64,000 nt of DNA from the NCBI GenBank assembly GCA_046352935.1, contig JAXMGR010000021.1:1-64000 (forward strand). Direction: 5' to 3'. Below the pieces are notes generated by a model. The model saw nothing but the letters and a program-made list of their open reading frames with translations, made no database searches and was not told where the DNA came from. Both the position numbers and the translations under genes were made by a program. The first letter of the stretch is position 1. Each line of letters begins with the position of its first letter. Below are positions 1 through 8,164 of the stretch, in pieces. The DNA is from CAYWMY01 sp046352935 (GTDB taxonomy: Bacteria > Pseudomonadota > Gammaproteobacteria > Steroidobacterales > Steroidobacteraceae).

Positions 1-56
1 GATCGCTGCGCTGGCGCTGCATCATGCCGCCGGCGCAGCCGCTCCTCCGCAGGTCG

Positions 57-791
57 TCAGCGGATCAGGTCCTTGATCACGTGCCGGCGAGTCAGCAGGT
101 CCACCGACCGGCTGTGATCGATGAAGTTCTTCTCGTCGTTGAAGGATTCCTGGTAGGCGAGCGGGTGCCCCACGAGCGCCTTGAACGTGGCGATGCTGTG
201 GAAGAACGCGTGGACGATGCCGTCGAAGGGTTCCTCGGCACTGCCGACGCCGGGCGCCCGGCCCGCATCGCCGACGAGCGTGTGGTTCTGGATGTAGCCC
301 ATCAGCAGGCCGAGCTCCGAGTGCGCGCGCTTGCCGATGTGCTGGTGATGGATCCAGCGCTCGGAGAACGTCGGCCGGTCGATGTCCGACCGCCTCCGCA
401 GGCATTCCACCAGGACGACATTGCCGGGGGGCACCGGTTCCACGACGACGTGCTCGTCCGCGATGCAGGCCGTCGAACGACTGCCGTCGATGAAGAACCT
501 CTCGTCGTCGAGCGCGGCCGCGACGGCCGGGTCCCGATCGATCGCGGCACGCAGCGCTTCCAGGCTGTCGAGCCACAGCACGGCGACACCGTCAAAGGTG
601 TCGAGTCCGCTCGCGCCCGCCTGCGCCATCGCCTCGCGGATGGGGTCGTCGGCGAGCGTGTGCAGCTGCACATAGCGTCGCACGATCTTCACGCGCTCCA
701 CGAGCCCGGAGTGATGTTCGAGCCAGTGCTGCTGGAACTCGGCGAGCGACAGGCCCGGCTTGCGGCGGATGCAGTAGATCAGCTTGATCAT
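57..791 (-). CDS. Tandem EthD-domain protein
   Basis: A 244-residue protein with two EthD-like (dimeric alpha+beta barrel) modules. The first begins at the N-terminus with MIKLIYCIRRKPGLS followed by HWLEHHSGLV. The second begins near residue 125 (NVVLVECLRRR) with a matching FSERWIHHQH stretch. The ATG at 791 was chosen because the EthD fold starts there; an ATG at 854 would add 21 non-homologous residues. EthD proteins are small ferredoxin-like proteins found with catabolic or polyketide genes; the substrate cannot be read here. It is last in the minus-strand run after SDR, single EthD and decarboxylase-like genes, 133 bp behind the latter. Family call is firm, role unknown. Confidence 0.8.
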   Translation of the reverse strand: MIKLIYCIRRKPGLSLAEFQQHWLEHHSGLVERVKIVRRYVQLHTLADDPIREAMAQAGASGLDTFDGVAVLWLDSLEALRAAIDRDPAVAAALDDERFFIDGSRSTACIADEHVVVEPVPPGNVVLVECLRRRSDIDRPTFSERWIHHQHIGKRAHSELGLLMGYIQNHTLVGDAGRAPGVGSAEEPFDGIVHAFFHSIATFKALVGHPLAYQESFNDEKNFIDHSRSVDLLTRRHVIKDLIR

Positions 792-924
792 GATCGATGT
801 CCTGTGGGTGTTCGGTCGGCCGTCCGGGTTCCGGTTCCGGAGCGCGGCGGTCACGCCATGGAGAGAAGGGATTGCTGCGGCCGGTATCGTGTTCCTCGGG
901 ATGCCTGCCGATGCCGGCGCCGGG

Positions 925-1710
925 TCAGGGCCCGACCAGCGTCTTCAGGATCCTTGCGAACGGGGTGACGATGCCCTCGAAGCACCCGTAGTAGCCGGAG
1001 AGCACGCGGCGCGGCGCGAGACGGTACAGCGGGTCGCGGTCGGAAGGCACGGGGAAGGCGATCTCGCCGGGCCCCGCCCAGAACTCGAGCCGCCCGTCCG
1101 AGCCCCGCCGCGGCGTGAGGTCGGCCTCCGTCACGACGAGCTCCGCGATCTGCGGTACCGGCTTCTCGGGGTGCGGGATCACGCGCAGGCTCAGCACGGG
1201 CAGGTAGCCGATTTCCTCGGGCCGCGCCTCGCGCGTCAGGGGGCCGACGGAGATGTTCATGAGCCGCGTGCCCGCGGGTCGCTCGAGGCTGCCGCTGATG
1301 ATGCCGCTGCCCTCGGGTTCACGGATCTGCGTGACGCCGAGCTTCTTCTGGTGACCCCAGACCTCGCGGCCGGCCGCGAACCATTCCTCGGAGCCGGGCC
1401 CCAGGTACACGACCAGCGGGTACATGTAGGTCGTGCCTTCGAACGTCACGACCACCGCGGCGCCCGATTCGCTGTAGGGACCGCCGAAGGTCGAGTGCGC
1501 ATGGGTCGCGCACCACACGGAAGCGATCGCCGGGTTCGACGCGGGCTCGACGCCCTCCGGCAGGAAGGCGTCCACCACATCGGCGTCGACCTCGTACACG
1601 ACACCCAGGTGCCAGCGCTGGCGCGTCAGCACCGGGATGCCATCGGCCGGGTACAGCGGGGCGAACGCCGGCTGTGTCCACGGCAGACTGTCGATACGGA
1701 TCCTGCCCAT
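925..1710 (-). CDS. Acetoacetate decarboxylase family protein
   Basis: A 261-residue member of the acetoacetate decarboxylase (ADC) superfamily. The hallmark is AAGREVWGHQKKLG at about residues 112-125, which contains the Lys pair (K122/K123) corresponding to the Schiff-base lysine region of ADC. Catalytic use is plausible, but many members of this superfamily are not acetoacetate decarboxylases and act on other beta-keto acids, as hydratases or as aldolases. It lies 36 bp downstream of an EthD gene and 133 bp upstream of a tandem-EthD gene on the same strand, so it probably belongs to a four-gene catabolic operon. The start ATG at 1710 (MGRIRIDSLPW) is the first in frame. Confidence 0.82.
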   Translation of the reverse strand: MGRIRIDSLPWTQPAFAPLYPADGIPVLTRQRWHLGVVYEVDADVVDAFLPEGVEPASNPAIASVWCATHAHSTFGGPYSESGAAVVVTFEGTTYMYPLVVYLGPGSEEWFAAGREVWGHQKKLGVTQIREPEGSGIISGSLERPAGTRLMNISVGPLTREARPEEIGYLPVLSLRVIPHPEKPVPQIAELVVTEADLTPRRGSDGRLEFWAGPGEIAFPVPSDRDPLYRLAPRRVLSGYYGCFEGIVTPFARILKTLVGP

Positions 1711-1746
1711 GGTCGTCCCCCGGCGGAGTCAGCGGGACCGTGGGGA

Positions 1747-2139
1747 TCAGCTTCGCGCGAGATCCGCCGCGGTCCAGGTCTTGACCTCTTCGCAGATGTT
1801 GACGCGCATGGTCGGCATGTCGAGGAAACACTGCTCGTCGGCGCGCAGCTCCGCGAACACTTCCGGGATGGCGTAGATGCGCCAGAACTCGTCCACCGCA
1901 GCCTGGTCCTTGAACACGATCTTCGTGATCACGTCGTAGGCGCCTTCTTCCACGGCATTCACCACGACCTCTTCGCCGCGCATCGCAATCACGTCGCCGA
2001 CGTAGTGCCGGCGATAGTCGTGGAACAGGTGTCCGACGTGCTTCTTCGCCAGCATGACGTGGCTGGTCTCGTAATGGTGCCGGAACTGCTCCCGGGTCAT
2101 CCCGGGCTTGCGCTTCAGCAGCAGGATCATGGCGATCAT
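1747..2139 (-). CDS. Single-domain EthD protein
   Basis: A 130-residue EthD-domain protein. The N-terminal pattern MIAMILLLKRKPGMTREQF, then HYETSH, matches both modules of the tandem protein at 57-791, so the two are likely related by duplication. There is no signal peptide or membrane segment, so it should be cytoplasmic. It lies 28 bp downstream of the SDR gene and 36 bp upstream of the ADC-like gene, consistent with co-transcription. The biochemical function of EthD proteins is not settled; they accompany oxygenase and ring-modifying pathways. Confidence 0.78.
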   Translation of the reverse strand: MIAMILLLKRKPGMTREQFRHHYETSHVMLAKKHVGHLFHDYRRHYVGDVIAMRGEEVVVNAVEEGAYDVITKIVFKDQAAVDEFWRIYAIPEVFAELRADEQCFLDMPTMRVNICEEVKTWTAADLARS

Positions 2140-2167
2140 CGTCTGCCCCTCCAGTGTGCCGGGCGCT

Positions 2168-2962
2168 TCAGGGGACCAGGTGCATGCCGCCTTCGAGCAT
2201 GAAGGTCATGCCGGTGATGTAGTCGGAGCCCGGGGCCGCCAGGAAGACGGCCAGCGGTCCGCCATCGCGCTCGGGTTCGCCGAGCCGGCGCATCGGGATC
2301 GTCTTGACGAGGTTCTCCACGAACTCCGGCCGCGCGGCGCGCCAGTTCTCGAAGGCGTCCGTCTCGAGCGCGGGGCTGATCGCGTTCACGGTGATGCCGT
2401 ACTGGCCCCACTCGTTGGCGCAGGTCTTGGTGATGCCGCGGATCGCTTCCTTGGCCGCGTTGTAGGCGCCGATGCCCGGGAAGCCGAACTGTCCGGAGCT
2501 GGAGGACATGTTGATGATCTTCCCGTAGTTCTGCTTCTTCATGTACGGGAACGCCGCCTTCATGAACCAGAAGGTGGCCGTGGCGCCCGTGCGCATCGTG
2601 TACTCCCATTCCTCGTCGGTCATGTCCTCGAACGGGACGTTGACGGTCGACGGTGCCGGCTTCGCCTCCGTGCCGAAGCCCTGGGCGTTGTTGACCAGGA
2701 TGTGCACGGTGCCGAAGGCGGCGACGGTCTTCTCGACGCAGGCATAGACCTGGTCGCGCTTGCCCACGTCGCAGACGACGCCGAGCGCGGTGCCGCCCTC
2801 GGCCTTGATCATGCCGGCGACCTTGTCGACCGTGGCGGGGGTACGGGAGGCGACGACGACCCTGGCGCCCTCCCGCGCATAGGCCAGCGCGATCGCCCGG
2901 CCGATGCCGCGTCCGGCGCCCGTCACGATCGCCACCTTGTCCTGCAGGACTTTCGAGCTCAT
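2168..2962 (-). CDS. Short-chain dehydrogenase/reductase
   Basis: A classical SDR oxidoreductase of 264 residues. It has the Rossmann motif TGAGRGIG (14-21), NNAQ in place of the usual NNAG (91-94), a Ser-rich catalytic stretch NMSSSSGQ (161-168), and Y167-x-x-x-K171 as catalytic Tyr/Lys. The ATG at 2962 is preceded by a G-rich Shine-Dalgarno (GGGGGG); the ATG at 3070 would add 36 arginine-rich residues and is rejected. It likely interconverts an alcohol and a ketone with NAD(P)H. It is first in the presumed operon with two EthD proteins and an ADC-like enzyme, so its substrate is probably an intermediate of that unknown pathway. Confidence 0.88.
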   Translation of the reverse strand: MSSKVLQDKVAIVTGAGRGIGRAIALAYAREGARVVVASRTPATVDKVAGMIKAEGGTALGVVCDVGKRDQVYACVEKTVAAFGTVHILVNNAQGFGTEAKPAPSTVNVPFEDMTDEEWEYTMRTGATATFWFMKAAFPYMKKQNYGKIINMSSSSGQFGFPGIGAYNAAKEAIRGITKTCANEWGQYGITVNAISPALETDAFENWRAARPEFVENLVKTIPMRRLGEPERDGGPLAVFLAAPGSDYITGMTFMLEGGMHLVP

Positions 2963-3110
2963 CGTCTCATCCCCCCGTTCAATTATTGTGCGCCCGGCGC
3001 GCCTGAATATTGCGGCTCGTCTGCCGCGAGTCCGTTTCCCGAGTCTGCAATGTCCTCGTCTCCCGCGCAATCCACCCGGGAGCGGGCGGTGGCGAGGCCG
3101 GTGGCGTCGA

Positions 3111-3497
3111 TCAGCCGATGGCGTATCCGTAGACCAGGGCGACGCCCATGATCGACATCAGCAGGAACGTGCCCTGCGCGCCGATGAGCCGGGGATAGTT
3201 GGCTCCCTCGTTCGAGCCGAGCCCCCAGGCATGGAGCAGCCGGCAGACGACGAGGGAGCTGCCGAAGACGTGCAGCGCGAGGGTTCCCGTGCCCTGCAGC
3301 TCCAGCGCGAACAGGAGCAGCAGTGCGAGCGGCACGTTCTCGACGAAGTTCGCCTGTACGCGCATCTGCGCATCCGGCTTCCAGGCCGGGAGCCGGCCGG
3401 CGCGCAGCCGGGCGTACAGCACGTTGTTGGCGAGTGCCACGGCGAGCAGGCCGAGCAGACCGGCATAGAGCGCCGAGACGGGCAGGCCGCCGCTCAT
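3111..3497 (-). CDS. MAPEG family membrane protein
   Basis: A 128-residue integral membrane protein with about four hydrophobic helices and the MAPEG pattern: NNVLYARLRAGR near residue 24, then MRVQANFVENVPLALLLL, and RLLHAWGL. MAPEG proteins include glutathione-dependent transferases/peroxidases and many uncharacterised bacterial members. The start ATG overlaps the stop of the two-helix membrane protein 3494-3733 by 4 bp, so the two are translationally coupled. They follow the mtnP-mtnA-aldolase genes after a 93-bp gap on the same strand, but no functional link can be read from the sequence. Confidence 0.82.
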   Translation of the reverse strand: MSGGLPVSALYAGLLGLLAVALANNVLYARLRAGRLPAWKPDAQMRVQANFVENVPLALLLLFALELQGTGTLALHVFGSSLVVCRLLHAWGLGSNEGANYPRLIGAQGTFLLMSIMGVALVYGYAIG

Positions 3498-3733
3498 GCG
3501 AGCGCTCCGCCGATGGCGAGCACGAGTCCGCCCAGGCCGAGCGTGAGGCCGATGAAACAGTACTGATCGAGCCAGAACCGCAGGAATGCCTCGGGCGACC
3601 CCCGGGGCGCGGGCGGTTCGTCACGCGGCCGGAGGGCGCGTGGCAGGCCGCCGACGGCGACGATCTGCCAGCCGAGCCAGGCCGCACCGAGCCCGGTGAT
3701 GACGAGCCAGTCCGCGAGCACGAGTGCGACCAC
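3494..3733 (-). CDS. Small two-helix membrane protein, unknown
   Basis: A 79-residue protein with two hydrophobic segments (about residues 3-28 and 57-78) separated by a proline/arginine-rich loop (RPRDEPPAPRG). I do not recognise a family. It is supported as a gene by a 4-bp overlap with the MAPEG gene downstream and by the membrane-protein composition of this frame. It could be a partner or assembly factor for the MAPEG protein. Confidence 0.6.
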   Translation of the reverse strand: MVALVLADWLVITGLGAAWLGWQIVAVGGLPRALRPRDEPPAPRGSPEAFLRFWLDQYCFIGLTLGLGGLVLAIGGALA

Positions 3734-3826
3734 CTTCCACCTCTCCGAGCGTCCGGCCCCGAGTGTATGCCGGGACGAAGCGGCCGGTCGACGGGCGCGG
3801 TGGCCGGTCCGTCCGATGAACGGGCC

Positions 3827-4468
3827 TCAGCGCCCGTAGTCCTTGAACTTCTCGATGACGCGGGCCATCTCGGCCTCGTCGAGGATCCGGGGTTCCAGCC
3901 CGGCCGCGAGCAGCGCGAGAAACTGCCGCGACATGTTCTCGATCTCGACGGCGACGGCGAGCGCTGCGGACAGCGACGCGCCCACCGCGACGACACCGTG
4001 ATTGGCGAGCAGCGTCGCGCGGCGACCCTCGAGGCCGGTGACCGCGTGCGCGGCGAGTTCGTCGCTGCCGAAGGTGGCATAGGGCGCGCAGCGCACGTCG
4101 CCGCCCGCGAGCGCGATCATGTAATGGAATGCCGGCAGGCCGCGATGCGCGCAGGCGAGTGCCGTCGCGTTCGGACTGTGCGTGTGGACGATCGCCTGCA
4201 CGTCGGTGCGCCGGCGGTAGATCGCCGCGTGCATGCGCCACTCGGACGACGGGCGCCGGCTCGCGGCCCTGACGTCGCCGGTGGCATCGAGCCGTGCGAC
4301 GTCCGCCGGCACCAGATCGCGGTAGGGCACGCCGGACGGTGTGATGAGGAAGCCGTCGCCGTCGCGGCACGACACGTTGCCGGACTTGTTCGGCGCGAGT
4401 CCGGCCTCGTCCATGGCCTTTGCGATCGACACGACGGCGGCCGCCGCGGTCTCGTCGAGCATCGTCAT
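3827..4468 (-). CDS. Class II aldolase, probable DHAP-shunt aldolase
   Basis: A 213-residue zinc-dependent class II (fuculose-phosphate type) aldolase. Visible active-site features are SGNVSCR (29-35), acidic E76 in PSSEWRMH, metal-binding H95 and H97 in VHTHSPN, and H157 in LLANHGVVA. The gene overlaps mtnA by 4 bp (ATGA), so it is coupled to it. The family also contains MtnB dehydratase, but mtnC/mtnD partners are absent. The mtnP-mtnA-aldolase set matches the DHAP shunt, in which 5-(methylthio)ribulose-1-phosphate or 5-deoxyribulose-1-phosphate is split to dihydroxyacetone phosphate plus (2-methylthio)acetaldehyde or acetaldehyde. The specific assignment is inference from context. Confidence 0.82.
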   Translation of the reverse strand: MTMLDETAAAAVVSIAKAMDEAGLAPNKSGNVSCRDGDGFLITPSGVPYRDLVPADVARLDATGDVRAASRRPSSEWRMHAAIYRRRTDVQAIVHTHSPNATALACAHRGLPAFHYMIALAGGDVRCAPYATFGSDELAAHAVTGLEGRRATLLANHGVVAVGASLSAALAVAVEIENMSRQFLALLAAGLEPRILDEAEMARVIEKFKDYGR

Positions 4469-5565
4469 GGGGCGCGGTTCCTCTCCGGGTACAGTGCCGC
4501 GAGGCCCGCCGCGCTCGCGGGCGCGATGCCGCGCTCGGTGATGATGCCGGTCACGAGCCGCGCGGGCGTCACGTCGAATGCCGGATTGGCGGCCGGACTC
4601 CCCGGCGCCGCGACCTCGACCTCGGCGAGCCGCCCGTCCCCGGTCCGCCCGGTGACGTGGGTGACCTCACGCGGCGAACGTTCTTCGATCGGGATCCCGG
4701 CAACGCCGTCGGTGAGCGACCAGTCGATGGTCGAGAACGGCAGCGCGGCGTAGAACGGCACGCCGTTGTCGTGCGCTGCGAGGGCCTTAAGGTAGGTACC
4801 GATCTTGTTGGCGACATCGCCGCGCGCCGTGGTGCGGTCGCTGCCGACGATGCAGATGTCGACGAGACCGTGCTGCATGAGATGACCGCCGGCATTGTCG
4901 ACGACGACGGTGTGCGGGATGCCGTGGGCACCGAGCTCGAAGGCGGTGAGCGCCGCGCCCTGGTTGCGCGGCCGGGTCTCGTCGACGTGGACGTGCAGCG
5001 GGATGCCGGCCTCGTGCGCCGCATAGACGGGAGCGAGCGCCGTGCCCCAGTCGACGGTGGCGAGCCAGCCGGCATTGCAGTGGGTGAGCACGCGCACGGG
5101 CCCGCCGCCGCGCCGCGCAGCGATGTCGCGCAGCACGCCGAGCCCGTGCCGGCCGATCGCCGCGCAGCAGGCCACGTCCTCGTCGGCGATGGCCTGCGCC
5201 TCGCGATACGCATGCAGAGCGCGCTCGCCCGCGGGGACGCCGCGCAGCACCCGGGCCATGCGCGCGAGCGCCCAGTGCAGGTTCACTGCGGTCGGTCGCG
5301 TGCGGCCGAGCCGCGCCACCGCGGCCTCGAGACCGGCATCGGAGCCGTCCGCGGTCATCGCGAGCGCGACGCCGTACGCGGCCGTCACGCCGATGAGCGG
5401 GGCGCCACGCACGATCATGCGTTCGATCGCGTCGGCCGCCTGCTCCAGCGTGCGCAGCTCGTACCGCGCGAACTCGAACGGCAGGCGCGTCTGGTCGATG
5501 ACGACGACGGTGACTCCGTCGGCATCGAGCCAGATCGTGCGGTAGTGCCCCTCGCCGATGCGCAC
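4465..5565 (-). CDS. mtnA: S-methyl-5-thioribose-1-phosphate isomerase
   Basis: A 366-residue MtnA, an aldose-ketose isomerase converting 5-methylthioribose-1-phosphate to 5-methylthioribulose-1-phosphate (and likely 5-deoxyribose-1-phosphate analogously). Family signatures are IVRGAPLIGVTAAYG (51-65), the catalytic cysteine C163 in THCNAG, HVDETRPRNQGA, and the catalytic aspartate D243 in VGSDRTTARGDVANK. Length is normal. It begins 8 bp after mtnP and its end overlaps the aldolase start, so the three form one tight operon. It is homologous to eIF2B-alpha, but these residues support the isomerase. Confidence 0.95.
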   Translation of the reverse strand: MRIGEGHYRTIWLDADGVTVVVIDQTRLPFEFARYELRTLEQAADAIERMIVRGAPLIGVTAAYGVALAMTADGSDAGLEAAVARLGRTRPTAVNLHWALARMARVLRGVPAGERALHAYREAQAIADEDVACCAAIGRHGLGVLRDIAARRGGGPVRVLTHCNAGWLATVDWGTALAPVYAAHEAGIPLHVHVDETRPRNQGAALTAFELGAHGIPHTVVVDNAGGHLMQHGLVDICIVGSDRTTARGDVANKIGTYLKALAAHDNGVPFYAALPFSTIDWSLTDGVAGIPIEERSPREVTHVTGRTGDGRLAEVEVAAPGSPAANPAFDVTPARLVTGIITERGIAPASAAGLAALYPERNRAP

Positions 5566-5573
5566 GGTCGCCC

Positions 5574-6482
5574 TCAGCGAACGGCGAGCACGCGGCCGGC
5601 GACGGCGTCGAGCCGGGCCAGCACGGCCGGGTCGCGCGCCTCAGCATGGGTCAGGATGGCGCCGTCGAGCGCCCGGTGCGAGCCGGCGGGGCAGGGCACG
5701 CGCTCGCGCGGGAAATCGCGCGCGAGCCGCGCGAAGAGCTGCTGTGCCCGTGTGCGGTTCTGGTCCATCACGCGCAGCACGGCGGCGACGTCCACCGAGG
5801 CGTGTTCCGCGTGCCAGCAGTCGTAGTCGGTGACCATCGCCACGAGTGCATAGGTGAGCTCGGCCTCGCGCGCGAGCTTCGCCTCCGGCATGGACGTCAT
5901 GTGGATGGTGTCGTAGCCGAGTGCCTTGTAGGTCTGCGACTCGGCGAGGGTCGAGAACTGCGGTCCCTCGATGCACACGGCCGTGCCGCCGCGATGGCAG
6001 GCGATGCCCTCGGCGTCCCCCGCGCGCGCGATCAGGTCCTGCAGGGCCGGGCCGACGGGATGCGCGAACGGCACGTGGGCCACACAGCCCGAGCCGAAGA
6101 AGGACGACTCGCGCCGCACAGTGCGGTCGACGAACTGGTCCACGAGCACGAAGAGTCCCGGATGCAGTTCCTCGCGGAACGAGCCACAGGCCGAGAACGA
6201 GACCAGGTCTGTCACGCCGACGCGCTTCAGCGCATCGATGTTGGCGCGGTAGTTGATCTCGCCCGGCGCGAGGCGGTGGCCGCGGCCATGGCGCGGCAGG
6301 AACACGACCTCCGTGCCGCCGATGTGGCCGATGCGCAGTGCGTCCGAGGGATCGCCCCACGGGGTCCGCACCCGGCGTTCGGTGACGCCCTCGAGTCCGG
6401 GCAGGTCATAGATGCCGGAACCACCGATGATTCCGAGGACGGATCTGGCCACGTTTGCTTCCTGGTTCCTGGATGACGGCAA
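5574..6482 (-). CDS. mtnP: S-methyl-5'-thioadenosine phosphorylase
   Basis: A 302-residue purine phosphorylase of the MTAP/PNP class, splitting MTA (and probably 5'-deoxyadenosine) with phosphate to adenine and the pentose-1-phosphate. Evidence: GIIGGSGIYDLPG, phosphate-binding PRHGRGH, IEGPQFST, HMTSMPEA, and TDYDCW, whose acidic pair is typical of enzymes that accept 6-aminopurines. The annotated ATG at 6482 gives ten extra residues; a GTG at 6452 (VARSVLGIIGG) is a reasonable alternative. It is first in the mtnP-mtnA-aldolase operon. Methylthioinosine phosphorylases are close relatives, so preference for adenosine over inosine is likely but not certain. Confidence 0.92.
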   Translation of the reverse strand: MPSSRNQEANVARSVLGIIGGSGIYDLPGLEGVTERRVRTPWGDPSDALRIGHIGGTEVVFLPRHGRGHRLAPGEINYRANIDALKRVGVTDLVSFSACGSFREELHPGLFVLVDQFVDRTVRRESSFFGSGCVAHVPFAHPVGPALQDLIARAGDAEGIACHRGGTAVCIEGPQFSTLAESQTYKALGYDTIHMTSMPEAKLAREAELTYALVAMVTDYDCWHAEHASVDVAAVLRVMDQNRTRAQQLFARLARDFPRERVPCPAGSHRALDGAILTHAEARDPAVLARLDAVAGRVLAVR

Positions 6483-6728
6483 CGGCGGTCACGGCTCCAG
6501 CGAGCGGATCGCGCCAGGGCGCAGATGTTGCCGAGTCGCAGCCGGGCGGACAAGGCGCCGGCGAACCCGCTGGTGATCCCGTCGTGGCGCGGATTCCGAT
6601 CGCGCCCGCGAGCCGCGACCTGTTCCTCCGGGTGGGGCGCCGAGGGTCTTGCGGCCTGCGGCGACGACGGGCAGGGTGTGAGCCGTGTCGAGCCACCTTC
6701 GTCGAGCTGTCCACAACGAGGCATGGGC

Positions 6729-7202
6729 ATGAGAACGCTCCTCCATCCGCTGGTGCTGGTCGTTGCGCTTTCCGGTGCGGGCATGCCGGCCGTGACAGGG
6801 GCGCAGACGCCGCTGCCTGCGGTGCCGCCGAAGCAGAGCGTGCAGTGGCTCGACCGCCTGGTCGTGGATCCCCGGCTGGTCGCCCGGGACGGCATGCAGT
6901 CCGTCACCGCCGCCGTGCGGCTCAGGCAGCGGGCGGCGATGCCCATGAAGATCGATCTCGAACTCGTGGGCGGCACGCCGGTCCGCGGCAATGCCGCCAT
7001 GCAGCGCGTCGAATGTGTCTGGACCTACCGTTCGATCTACCTCTCGCAGCGCACGATTCTCGAGAGCGTCCCGATCTATACCGGCAGCCTCCGATCCGGC
7101 GCCGACGCGCCGTCCGCGACGGTGCCGAAGACCATCACGATCGTGGCTCGCTACGGAGCCGAGCGCCTGTCGGCCTCGTTCACGGTGAATTGTCCGCAGT
7201 GA
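6729..7202 (+). CDS. Exported protein of unknown function
   Basis: A 157-residue protein starting MRTLLHPLVLVVALSG, a signal peptide with probable cleavage after about residue 26 (VTGAQ). The mature part carries two cysteines (ECVWTY and the C-terminal VNCPQ) that could form a disulfide, and is predicted mainly beta by its alternating pattern. I recognise no family. The ATG at 6729 is preferred over 6723 because a GAGG lies 7 bp upstream of it. It is followed by a MipA-like outer-membrane protein 62 bp downstream on the same strand. Confidence 0.65.
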   Translation: MRTLLHPLVLVVALSGAGMPAVTGAQTPLPAVPPKQSVQWLDRLVVDPRLVARDGMQSVTAAVRLRQRAAMPMKIDLELVGGTPVRGNAAMQRVECVWTYRSIYLSQRTILESVPIYTGSLRSGADAPSATVPKTITIVARYGAERLSASFTVNCPQ

Positions 7203-7264
7203 CGGGGGGGCCCCACTGCGCTGGCGCCCCCGTCCGCGGCGTCGGTGCGGTGTGGTCCGACACG

Positions 7265-8128
7265 ATGCGTCGGGCGATTCTGCTCGGTGCCGCGCTGCTG
7301 TGCGCGGTGCCGGGCGAGGTACGGGCCGCGAGCCTGAGCGGGATCGTGCCGGGTCACCCGGGCCTCGCCGTGACCGAGGCGGTCGGCGACCTCATCGACT
7401 CGTGGCTCCCTGGTGTCACCAACCTGCGCCTGGGGCTGGGCCCGGTCGTCGCGCCCGCCTACGAGGGCAGTGACGACTACGACCTGCGCCTCGCTCCGCT
7501 CGTCTCGCTGCGTTACCGGAACCTGATCGAGATCGACAACAACGACGTGCGGCTCAACGTGCTGGGCAGGCGGGGTGCCCTGCTGCAATCCACGCGCTTC
7601 AGTGCGGGTCCGACGCTGAAAGTCGATTTCGGCCGCAGCGCCGGCGCCTCGCCCGACCTGGCGGGTCTCGGCGACGTCGATACCAGCATCGAGGTGGGCG
7701 CCTTCGCCAGTTACGCGGCGGAGCCATGGCGGTTCCGCTTGCGCCTGCGCCAGGACGTCGCGAACGGCCACGGCGGGCTGCTCGCCGATGCCGATGTCGG
7801 CCGGATCGTGTACCGGCGACCCGGTTCGAGCGTCGCGGCGCGACTCTCGACGACCTGGGCCAGCGGCGGATACATGCGGTCGCTGTTCGGCGTCGACGAT
7901 CGTCAGGCCGTGGCCTCCGGTCTGCCCGCATTTGCGGCGGGTGCCGGCATGAAGGACGTTTCCGTGAGCGCAGCAGGCGAGTTCACGCTCGTTCCGCGGC
8001 TCGCCATCGTGCTGCATGCCGGGGTGCAGCACCTGCTGGGTGATGCACGGCGCAGCCCGATCGTCCGGCTGCGTGGCAGCGCCGTGCAGTTCAACGCCGG
8101 CCTCTACGTGACGTACTCGTTCGATTGA
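7265..8128 (+). CDS. MipA/OmpV family outer-membrane protein
   Basis: A 287-residue outer-membrane beta-barrel protein of the MipA/OmpV family. It has a signal peptide (MRRAILLGAALLCAVPGEVRA), then the family pattern LGLGPVVAPAYEGSDDYDLRLAPLVSLRYRN in pieces along residues 60-90, amphipathic strands throughout, and a terminal strand ending in aromatic YSF-D, as expected for BAM-recognised barrels. MipA was described as a scaffold for peptidoglycan enzymes in E. coli, but many members are of unknown role. The ATG at 7265 was chosen because the signal peptide starts there. It may be co-transcribed with the exported protein upstream. Confidence 0.85.
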   Translation: MRRAILLGAALLCAVPGEVRAASLSGIVPGHPGLAVTEAVGDLIDSWLPGVTNLRLGLGPVVAPAYEGSDDYDLRLAPLVSLRYRNLIEIDNNDVRLNVLGRRGALLQSTRFSAGPTLKVDFGRSAGASPDLAGLGDVDTSIEVGAFASYAAEPWRFRLRLRQDVANGHGGLLADADVGRIVYRRPGSSVAARLSTTWASGGYMRSLFGVDDRQAVASGLPAFAAGAGMKDVSVSAAGEFTLVPRLAIVLHAGVQHLLGDARRSPIVRLRGSAVQFNAGLYVTYSFD

Positions 8129-8164
8129 GGCGGCGGGTGCGCCTGCCCCGGTCACTCGATGGCT

